The position numbers and the translations under genes are program-made. This document shows, in pieces, positions 28,001 to 35,300 of a stretch of DNA of 61,933 nucleotides; within the stretch, counting starts at the first letter, position 1, and each line of letters opens with the position of its first letter. The stretch lies in contig DEXR01000029.1 of the NCBI GenBank assembly GCA_002364245.1, forward strand, positions 16,480-78,412, written 5' to 3'. The stretch comes from Flavobacteriaceae bacterium UBA3179 (GTDB lineage: Bacteria > Bacteroidota > Bacteroidia > Flavobacteriales > Flavobacteriaceae). The notes beneath the pieces are model-generated. The model saw only the letters and a program-made list of their open reading frames with translations, did not search any database and was not told the origin of the DNA.

Positions 28001-28206
28001 ATTTGTTCTTCAATAGGAATGATCACACTCTCCAGAACTGTTTGTGCATTGGCACCGGGATAGTTTGCTGTTACTTGAACTGTGGGAGGTGCAATTTCAG
28101 GGTACTGCGTGGTAGGGAGTGTTGTAATTCCTAAAACCCCCAAAATCACCAATATAATGGAAACTACGGTTGATAATACCGGTCTTTCAATAAATATCTT
28201 TAACAT
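25069..28206 (-). CDS. RND efflux permease, HAE1 (AcrB-like) family
   Basis: 1045 aa, typical of hydrophobe/amphiphile efflux pumps. It starts with MLKIFIERPVLSTVVSIIL. Twelve membrane segments are predicted with two large periplasmic loops. The proton-relay aspartates are in LALVLAIGIVVDDAIVVVEAVH (TM4), with the Lys counterpart in LIGLLAKNAILIVEFAI (TM10). The HAE1 rather than metal-efflux type is supported by these motifs. Substrate range cannot be read from sequence. The adaptor gene lies 6 bp upstream and the outer-membrane gene 17 bp downstream. Confidence 0.95.
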   Translation of the reverse strand: MLKIFIERPVLSTVVSIILVILGVLGITTLPTTQYPEIAPPTVQVTANYPGANAQTVLESVIIPIEEQINGVEGMTYITSTASNSGRASIQVFFDQGTDPDIAAVNVQNRVARANSLLPVEVTQSGIITQKQQTSALMFLTTYSENEEYDATYIQNYLNINVLPELKRINGVGDVSVFGSKNYAMRIWLQPEKLAAYNLVPTDITTAIDEQSREAAAGALGQNNAESFEYVLTYSGRYKEESQYEDIVIKALDNGKFLTLKDVAEIELDAEGYNAISFTNGNPGVSMAVYQTAGSNAQEIIEIIHEKMGDLSADFPKGMKYVVNFDTNEFLTASIDKVLTTLFEAFILVFIVVFLFLQDFRSTLIPAIAVPVSIIGTFFFLNLFGYTINLLTLFALVLAIGIVVDDAIVVVEAVHAKLEEGSENALKATRSAMDEITGAIVSITLVMAAVFIPVTFITGPTGVFYEQFGVTLMVAIGISAVNALTLSPALSALFLKPHTEKGKKKNLLQRFFTGFNAGFKATTNKYVKSLGFLYKHKWITAVILIAATGAILWAAKTTPTGFVPDEDRGLIFANIELPAGATLDRTVGVQKELEAKAKSIPGVSDISLVSGFSIISGAGSNYGIGFIKLDNWSEREEDSKSVEAITGQLFGIAATIPDANILFFAPPSVPGFGASSGFELQVLDQSGGSFSELSQVTQEYLQTLSQRPEIQYAQSSFNVNYPQYEIDVNISKAKEAGVSVSSILSTLQGYIGSIYAANFSRFGKQYRVYVQALPEDRATTESLNSMYVRNDSGTMAPITEFINLKRVYGPQSVTRFNLFNSASVNGAAAPGYSSGDAIAAVQEVSETALPQNYSVGFSGLTREEINAGNQTTFIFLLCIVFVYFILSAQYESYLIPFAVLLSLPVGVMGAYLTTKFAGLENNVYFQISLIMLIGLLAKNAILIVEFAIQRRRSGLSRMEAAFEGAKVRLRPILMTSFAFIVGLLPLVFSSGIGARGNNAIGTGAVGGLFIGTVLGVFIIPILYIFFQWLQDKINGTTKKEAVEAN

Positions 28207-28212
28207 ACTTTC

Positions 28213-29337
28213 TTATTTAAATGCTTGTTCTAACCCTTTGGCAATACTGTCAAAAGAAACAGGTTGAGGAGTAATAGGTGCGTTATTTCGTAATTTACCA
28301 ACTCCTTTGGCAACAATTTTATCACCTTCTTTAATACCTGATTGTACTATAATCAAATTATTTACCCGATCGGTAATTTCAATAGGGGTAGAAACCGCAA
28401 TACTATCTCCTTGAACTTTGTAGGTGTAGACTTTACCTTGTCTCTCATAAGTTGAAAACTCTGGGATTACAATGGCATTTTCAAACGTTTGCGGAATTTG
28501 TATTTTCCCACTATATCCATTGGAAAGCAACCGTTTAGGATTTGAAAAAATTGCCCTAAATGAAACGGTTCCTGTGTTTACATTTACTTGAGAATTAATT
28601 GTTTCAATTTTTCCTTCGTGTTCATAAAGATTACCATTTGCCAAAACCAATCTAACCTTTGGAAGTTTTTTTATTTTTTCTTCAATATTTTCCCCTTCGG
28701 TATTTTGAATAAAATCAAGGTATTCCTTTTCATTCATTGAAAAATAGGCATATATATCACTAATGTCTGAAACAGTTGTAAGTGGTGTTTGGGAAGAAGG
28801 ACTTACCAAAGCCCCTTCCCGTAAAGGAATAGCTCCCACATACCCGTTAACCGGGCTTTTAATGTTTGCGTACCCAATATTGGCGGCAATACTATTGTAA
28901 TTGCTTTGCGCTTGTGCCAATTTTGCTTTTGCCGTTTCCAATTGAACATTGCTTATAATATTTTTTTCAACCAAAGGTCTTAGTTTGTTAACTTCCACTT
29001 GCGCCGCATTTACATTTGCCTTTGCTGCTGCTGCATCTTGACTTAGCGATTGTGTTTCAAGCTTAAAAAGTAATTGACCTTTATGTACTTTTTGCCCTTC
29101 ATCAACCAAAACATTGGTTACATATCCTGAAACTTTTGCACGTATTTCACTGTTTACCACACCTTCAATACTTGTAGGATAGTTGGTGTACGCTGTCGTT
29201 GTTTTCACAGGCACTTCTATTACAGGAAATGGCATAGGGCCTTGCGATCCCTGAGCTTGCTCTTTTTTATCGCTTCCACAGGAAGTTAATGCCAATGTAG
29301 ATAAGAAAAGAAGTATTAACAATTTATTTTTTTTCAT
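28213..29337 (-). CDS. RND efflux periplasmic adaptor lipoprotein
   Basis: 374 aa. The lipobox ALTSCGSDKK gives a lipidated Cys at about residue 20. The biotinyl-lipoyl half-motif SEIRAKVSGYVTNVLVDEGQ precedes a helical hairpin (about 95-150), and YANIKSPVNGYVGAIPLREG is the second half. The C-terminal beta-barrel and membrane-proximal domains are complete. It connects permease and exit duct. It is co-transcribed after the GbsR-type regulator (19-bp gap). Confidence 0.94.
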   Translation of the reverse strand: MKKNKLLILLFLSTLALTSCGSDKKEQAQGSQGPMPFPVIEVPVKTTTAYTNYPTSIEGVVNSEIRAKVSGYVTNVLVDEGQKVHKGQLLFKLETQSLSQDAAAAKANVNAAQVEVNKLRPLVEKNIISNVQLETAKAKLAQAQSNYNSIAANIGYANIKSPVNGYVGAIPLREGALVSPSSQTPLTTVSDISDIYAYFSMNEKEYLDFIQNTEGENIEEKIKKLPKVRLVLANGNLYEHEGKIETINSQVNVNTGTVSFRAIFSNPKRLLSNGYSGKIQIPQTFENAIVIPEFSTYERQGKVYTYKVQGDSIAVSTPIEITDRVNNLIIVQSGIKEGDKIVAKGVGKLRNNAPITPQPVSFDSIAKGLEQAFK

Positions 29338-29356
29338 AGCTATTTAAAATTTACAA

Positions 29357-29845
29357 TTAATCAAGTTCTTTTTTAAACATGATCATCTTTTGAATGGTAG
29401 TTTCTAAATTTTCTTTTTGTGTGGTTAAATATTCTTGAAATATGAGGCCAAGATTTTTATTTTTTTTGAACTTTTCTGGATTGTGCTCTTTGTTGAAAGA
29501 ATTCACTTTTTTGACCAAATTCAATTCTTTTTCAATAGACTCGAGATATTCTTCCAAGGTAATCCGCAGATAGTTTTTAGTCGTTCTGAAATACCGTTTG
29601 CGATCTCCAGTTTTTGTGAAATATTCAATAAACTTTAATTGTACCAACAAATTAAGGTTGGTTGAAACAGAGCTTTTACTGGCACATGTTATTTCTATAA
29701 TGTCTTCAAAACTGTGACCTTCAACATTAGAAAGTATCATAACCGCATAAATTCTACCGGCAAGAGGGGGTAGGTTGTGCTTTTCTTCAAAGTTTAAACC
29801 TAGCTCTTCTACGAGTTTGCATTTTTCTTCTGAAATATTCTGCAT
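29357..29845 (-). CDS. GbsR/MarR family transcriptional regulator
   Basis: 162 aa from the ATG at 29845. The frame extends to 29863, but that would overlap the promoter box, so the later start is chosen. A winged helix lies at about 25-95 (LAGRIYAVMILSN, ... SFEDIIEITCASKSSVSTNLNLLVQLKFIEYF, ... GDRKRYFRTT), with a helical dimer region behind it. It heads the efflux operon. A palindrome across its promoter (29875-29892) suggests autoregulation. The inducer is unknown. Confidence 0.85.
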   Translation of the reverse strand: MQNISEEKCKLVEELGLNFEEKHNLPPLAGRIYAVMILSNVEGHSFEDIIEITCASKSSVSTNLNLLVQLKFIEYFTKTGDRKRYFRTTKNYLRITLEEYLESIEKELNLVKKVNSFNKEHNPEKFKKNKNLGLIFQEYLTTQKENLETTIQKMIMFKKELD

Positions 29846-29860
29846 TAAAATAAATTTTAG

Positions 29861-29868
29861 CAAAGATA
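29861..29868 (-). promoter_or_regulatory. -7 box of the gbsR-type/RND efflux operon
   Basis: TATCTTTG on the minus strand fits TAnnTTTG and lies 15 bp upstream of the ATG at 29845. Confidence 0.6.
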
Positions 29869-29874
29869 GTATTG

Positions 29875-29892
29875 GTTCGGAAACTACCGAAC
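29875..29892. promoter_or_regulatory. Candidate operator palindrome of the efflux operon
   Basis: GTTCGG and CCGAAC are perfect inverted arms around a six-base centre. The site begins 6 bp upstream of the -7 box and fills the spacer and -33 region of the efflux operon promoter. A dimeric winged-helix or TetR repressor bound here would block transcription. The two regulator genes of this locus (29357-29845 and 22982-23572) are the obvious candidates. Confidence 0.55.
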
Positions 29893-29944
29893 TAATTACA
29901 TGTTAAACTTTTGTTAAATGAAATTAAAGAGGAATACACAATTT

Positions 29945-32314
29945 TTAATTAGATGCTAAGGCCACTTTTATGAGTTGCTTCACTTCATTTCCTTGGGCAT
30001 CGGTGGCAGTCAATAGATAAGCTCCCGGTTTTATTAAAACGGAAATCTCGTGAAAAGTTTCGGTTGACCCTATATATTCTGAATCCAAGTACCAATACAC
30101 GGTTCGTTCTGGGTCGCGGTGTGCGAGTTTGAAGATTAATTCTTGTGTGGTTTCGTTAAAATCTTTTGCCAATAAAATGGTTTCGTTTTTCTTCGGAACT
30201 ATAAACTCCATCAAATTTTCTCCTTCTTGCAAACAATCATTTTTAAAAGTAGGTAAGGGCTTATATTCGGGATGTAATGGTGCATAGTAATATTCCATGA
30301 CAGGCGGAAGTGCAAACCAGCTTTTTTGTTTCATTTCAGATAATTCATAACAAGATGAGTTTACGCGCGCAGTTTCCGAAGCATTTAAAAACACTTTTTG
30401 ATGATACGGACAAGGTTCTGTTTTCAACCCGTTCTTCGGAATAAATTCTGAAACCGTTTCCGTACAAAATACATTGGCCAAATGGCCACTTTTTTGGCAT
30501 ATTTCAGCTTCAGTCAGTTCGTCGTATGGTGTCGCAAACCATTTTGAAGTAGATGGCAAGGCATCTAACACATCAAACAAAACAGGCGCCGCGGCTTCAA
30601 TTCCAGTTAAACCAGGACGGCCTTCTCCATCGGCATTACCTACCCAAACCCCGATGGCATATTTAGGAGTAACCCCAACGGCCCAGGCATCTTTAAAACC
30701 AAAACTGGTTCCCGTTTTCCATGCAATAGGCTGTGAATTACTGAAAAAACTCCAATTCTCTTCCCCTTGCGGACGATTCACTTCTTTCATAGCAGTAAAA
30801 GCTTCGTAAATAGCCCCTGCATTAAAAACAGAAGGATTTGGCTGTTTTTTTCCGAAGTCAGCTCTTTTATTTTTTACATAAATGGGTTTAGTAAATTCGT
30901 GCGGACGGTATTCACTAGAAGACGAATTGAAATAATTTAAAGTCGAAGCCAGTCCCGCATAGGCACTGGTAACTTGCCATAATGAACTTTCCGCTCCGCC
31001 AAGAATCAAGGATAAACCGTAATAATCGGCAGGATGATCGATGCTACTTAATTTAACGTCGTGCAGCCGATTGTAAAACCGTTGCAACCCATATTCCCGA
31101 AGCATTCTAACGGCGGGCACATTCAATGAACGGGATAAAGCCACACTCGCCGGAACAGCTCCGTTAAAGGTGTTGTCAAAATTTTCAGGGCTGTAGCCAT
31201 TTACAGTTGTTGGAATATCGGCAACCAACATATTGGGCAATAATTCGCCGGCATCCAACAAAGCCGAATATAAAAAAGGCTTCAATACACTTCCGGTACT
31301 TCGGTTTTTATCGATTATGTCAACATAATTACTGTGTTCTTTTGTAGTAGGTGCATTGCCTACATAGGCTAGAACTTCTTTGGTGTTAACATCTAAAACT
31401 AAAACCGAAAGGTTATGAATCTGATTTTGCTTTAGTTGAAAATGATGCTCTTTTACAATGCGATTGGTTTTTTGTTGCAAGGAAAGGTCTATTGTGGTTT
31501 GTATGCGTTCACCAGGATGTTCAATGCGGGATTTTTCGGTTAAATGAGGGGCGATTTCAGGAAGTGGCATGGGTTTGCCGGGTAATCGTTCGGCGATGGC
31601 CAATTCGTATGTTGTTTTATCTATTATATTTTTCTGAAATAACTTTAATAACAACCTATCTCGTTTCTGTTTTAAAACAGGTTCATTTTTACCCGGAAAG
31701 ATTAAAGCCGGTGCATTAGGTAAAACCGCCAACGCAGCCGATTGTCCCCAACTCAATTCACTGGCCGGAATACCGAAATAACGCCACGCGGCAGTTTCCA
31801 ACCCTACTACATTTCCGCCAAAAGGCGCATGCGAAGCATATAAATTTAAAATTTCATCTTTTGAATTTCCCGCTTCCAATCTGGTAGCTTGGAATATTTC
31901 AATCAATTTTTCAAAATACGTTCGTTTTTGGTTTTTACGGGAAAGCCTGATTACTTGTTGGGTGAGGGTACTTCCACCTCGACGGGAATCGGTAGTAATG
32001 TTTTGCCAAAGGGCTTTTGCAATCGAAACCGGATTAAAACCTGGATGACTATAAAAATACTCGTCTTCAAAATATAAAATGGATTGCTCAAATTTATGAG
32101 GCACCGAATCGATCTTCGGAAATCGCCATTGCTCATCATCAGCAATACGAGCGCCCATCATAATTCCTTCCCGACTTTCAACCACGGTTGAGGTGGGTGT
32201 TTTAAACAATTGGGAAGGAAGACAAAGCAACCAAACAAGGAAAACCACGAACACGACACTAAGTTTGAACTTGTGTTTTTTAATGAAGGCTTTTACGTTC
32301 GTTTCCCTTTTCAA
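29945..32314 (-). CDS. pbpC: Penicillin-binding protein 1C
   Basis: 789 aa. A membrane anchor lies at about 12-32. The GT51 glycosyltransferase domain has the catalytic Glu in LYFEDEYFYSHPGF and the RRGGSTLTQQVIRLS motif. The transpeptidase domain has the nucleophile Ser in STGSVLKPFLYSALLD, SRSLNVPA and KTGTSFGFKDAW. The C-terminal about 90 residues fit the BiPBP_C beta domain typical of PBP1C. The start is TTG at 32314, preceding MKRETNVKAF; no in-frame ATG fits. It lies 33 bp downstream of the alpha-2-macroglobulin gene, as in the E. coli yfhM-pbpC pair. Confidence 0.94.
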   Translation of the reverse strand: MKRETNVKAFIKKHKFKLSVVFVVFLVWLLCLPSQLFKTPTSTVVESREGIMMGARIADDEQWRFPKIDSVPHKFEQSILYFEDEYFYSHPGFNPVSIAKALWQNITTDSRRGGSTLTQQVIRLSRKNQKRTYFEKLIEIFQATRLEAGNSKDEILNLYASHAPFGGNVVGLETAAWRYFGIPASELSWGQSAALAVLPNAPALIFPGKNEPVLKQKRDRLLLKLFQKNIIDKTTYELAIAERLPGKPMPLPEIAPHLTEKSRIEHPGERIQTTIDLSLQQKTNRIVKEHHFQLKQNQIHNLSVLVLDVNTKEVLAYVGNAPTTKEHSNYVDIIDKNRSTGSVLKPFLYSALLDAGELLPNMLVADIPTTVNGYSPENFDNTFNGAVPASVALSRSLNVPAVRMLREYGLQRFYNRLHDVKLSSIDHPADYYGLSLILGGAESSLWQVTSAYAGLASTLNYFNSSSSEYRPHEFTKPIYVKNKRADFGKKQPNPSVFNAGAIYEAFTAMKEVNRPQGEENWSFFSNSQPIAWKTGTSFGFKDAWAVGVTPKYAIGVWVGNADGEGRPGLTGIEAAAPVLFDVLDALPSTSKWFATPYDELTEAEICQKSGHLANVFCTETVSEFIPKNGLKTEPCPYHQKVFLNASETARVNSSCYELSEMKQKSWFALPPVMEYYYAPLHPEYKPLPTFKNDCLQEGENLMEFIVPKKNETILLAKDFNETTQELIFKLAHRDPERTVYWYLDSEYIGSTETFHEISVLIKPGAYLLTATDAQGNEVKQLIKVALASN

Positions 32315-32347
32315 AATTTAATTTCAACATTTTATATAAGTGATATT

Positions 32348-35300
32348 TTACTTTTCAACCTCAACCCACATACCCTTATTGCGTGCATAATAATTACGGT
32401 CATACATTGCTTCCACCTGAGTTCCGGGTAAATAATAGGTTCCTAAATAGGAAGCATTCAATTTCACTGTAAACGTTTTCGACTTCTTCGCTCGTAAATC
32501 GAAGTAAAAATTGACTCGGTCATCACGAATGTCAGTATAACGAGCCTCGCCATTTGCACCGCCACCAAGCTCTGTAAAACTAGTGTTGACAATTTCCCAC
32601 CCACTTGGAAAAATTTTAGTGAGCGCCACGTTGTTGATATGGTCGTTTGAAGTGTTGGTAACTGTAACGGTTGCAGAAATTTCTGTTCCTTGACGTAATT
32701 TAGAAACGTCAATTTTTTTCCCAGTACCATCTAAATATTGCGCTTTAATGGTAAGGTTTTTTCGCTCTGCTAACTCTTTTCCTAACGGAAGTTTTCCTTG
32801 CTGAATTAAAGTAACATAGACTACATTTCCTTTTTTATTGGAAACGGAAACTGAGTTACCACCCATAGAAAACCCAAGTTCTCGTTGCGCTACGGCACGT
32901 TCGGCTTTGATCGTTTTGGTTTTTCCATTATCCGTGTAAGTGAGTTCCATCGCTTTCCCGCCATTTTTATTGATCATTTTTGCCATAGCTAACAAAGCAT
33001 ACGCTGTTTCTTGTGTACTGTACCAACGTTGTGATGATAATTCTTTCGCTACGGAAATTGCCATATCCCGTTGTTTTGAATCTCCCAAAGCCACCATTGT
33101 TTCTAAAGCCATTGCTTTGTTTCTGAAAGGTGATCCATAGGTGTAATAATCATATCGTTTAGGTTCAAAACTGATGTTTGCCGTTTGTGAAATTTGTTCA
33201 GCCACGTTCATTTTTCCAGCTAAAGCATAAGCTGCTGCCAATCTCCATTTGGCATCATTACTCAGGTTTTTAGACTCTCTAAGTCGATTCATTGCGGCTA
33301 ATTCGGGTTGACCAGCCAGTGCCAAGGTGTACAATCGATACGCTTGCGTTAAACTGGAATTGTAACTCGTACTGCTATTGCGCCATTGCCGTGCTGTATT
33401 TTTCTGAAACTGCAACCAACTACTTAAAAACGAAATGGGCAAGGCATATCCTTTTTGCTTCGCCTGTAGCATAAAGTGGCCTACGTAATTGGTGCTCCAT
33501 TCATCTGCTTCCCGTTCGCCAGGCCAATAACTGAGACCGCCAGAGGTGTTTTGATACGTCCCCAACTTTCTGATGGCGGCTTCTACATTTTTCTGAATGT
33601 CTTGTTTCTTATCGTACGTAATATCAAACACGTCGGCTAAAAACAACTGTGGAAAGGCTGCTGAGGTAGTTTGCTCTACACAACCGTGTGGATATCGAAT
33701 TAAATATTCCATCCGTTTGCCAAAATTCATCGGTGGGACGGTAGAAAATTCGAGCATGGCTCCGTTACTTCCTGACACGCCGAAGGTTTCAAAATTGATA
33801 ATTTCATTTCCGTTTTCAGTTAATGTGTATTGAGTAGTTTTTTGTGAAATAGGATTCGGGTTTTCTACATCAATCTCTACATTATAACTCGCTTTTTCTC
33901 CGTTTCCGGAAGCCAATACTTCAATGGTTTGTATTTCGGAAGTTGGTAGTACTTCAAATTCAAAATTTACAATTTGGTCGCCTACCGATGGAAATGATAT
34001 GTTTTTTGAAGTCCCGTTGATAGGCTTCAATCCATCACCAGTTTTTACTGTAATCGTTGCATTTTTCACTTTTTCTTCCATCGCAAAAACGGTTACTGGA
34101 AGCGTTACTTTTTCACCTGGGGACAATTTCCGAGGAAGCGAGGCTAGCACCATTAATGGCTTTCGTACCGGTGTCGTTTCGTCTGTTTTTCCATAGGCAC
34201 TTTTTGAGTTGTCACCAGCAATAACCATGGTACGAATCGAACCAACATAATTAGGCATAGTGAGCGTATGCGATGCTTTTTCGCCGGCTTTCAAACTAAA
34301 CGGACCTATATATTTTACCACGGGTTTAAATCGGTCAGCTTTTCGGTTTTTGGCACCGGCAGCCACATCGCCACCACCAATAGCATAAATATTATCCACA
34401 CTTCCAGAATACGCACCAATTACATCATCGTACATATCAAAGGTTTTAACGCCCAAGGCTTCGCGGGTATAAAAAGCTTTATGGATTTCTGGTGTTTTAA
34501 AGCGGGTTAAATCCAGCAGACCTTCATCGACCATGGCCAATGTATAGGTCATTGATTTGTCATTTGCTTCGGAAACATTCACAGTGAAATCTTCTTCTGG
34601 CTTCAATACACTTGGCATATTGATTTCAGGTTTTAAGATGGTTGAAGCATCTTCCACCAACAACGGAATTACACCATACAAACGAATGGGCAAATCGTTT
34701 TTGGTCTGTGCATGCGGTTGCAACAAGGAAATATTCACATACACGTTGGGCGTCATCTCCTTGGTAAGCTTGATAGCAGCTTTGGTTTCGCCTTTTTTGG
34801 TTTCAATCCAATGAGTTGCTAAAACCTCAGTGCCGTTTTCCACACTAATCAAGGCTCGACCTTCACTCCCCGAAGGAAAAGTAATAAAGGCTTCTTCGCC
34901 AACATTATACTTTTCTTTATCTGCGGAAAAAACCAACATCTTGGCACTTTCGGCATCGCCATCAACCGGGGCTTTCCACCAATTGCGATAAAAATAGGCT
35001 ACTCTACCTGTGGTGTGGCCAGACTCTTTATCAATCACCCGAATTAAATACCGACCGCCTTCATCTTCGGGAATGTTAACAGTAAAATTGGCTTTTCCTT
35101 TGCTGTTGGCCGTAACCGTAAATTCCTTAACGGGTTTGTGAATGGTTGCATTTTCATAGCGGGATAAATTATCGTTTCCGCGGTTCCACCACCAGCGCCA
35201 TTCAATTCTAAATACTTTTACTTCTACTTTGCGGTTTGCACTTGCATTCCCTTGGGCATCGACAGTTGCTACATCAAAAACTGTGTTTTCATCTGTAAAA

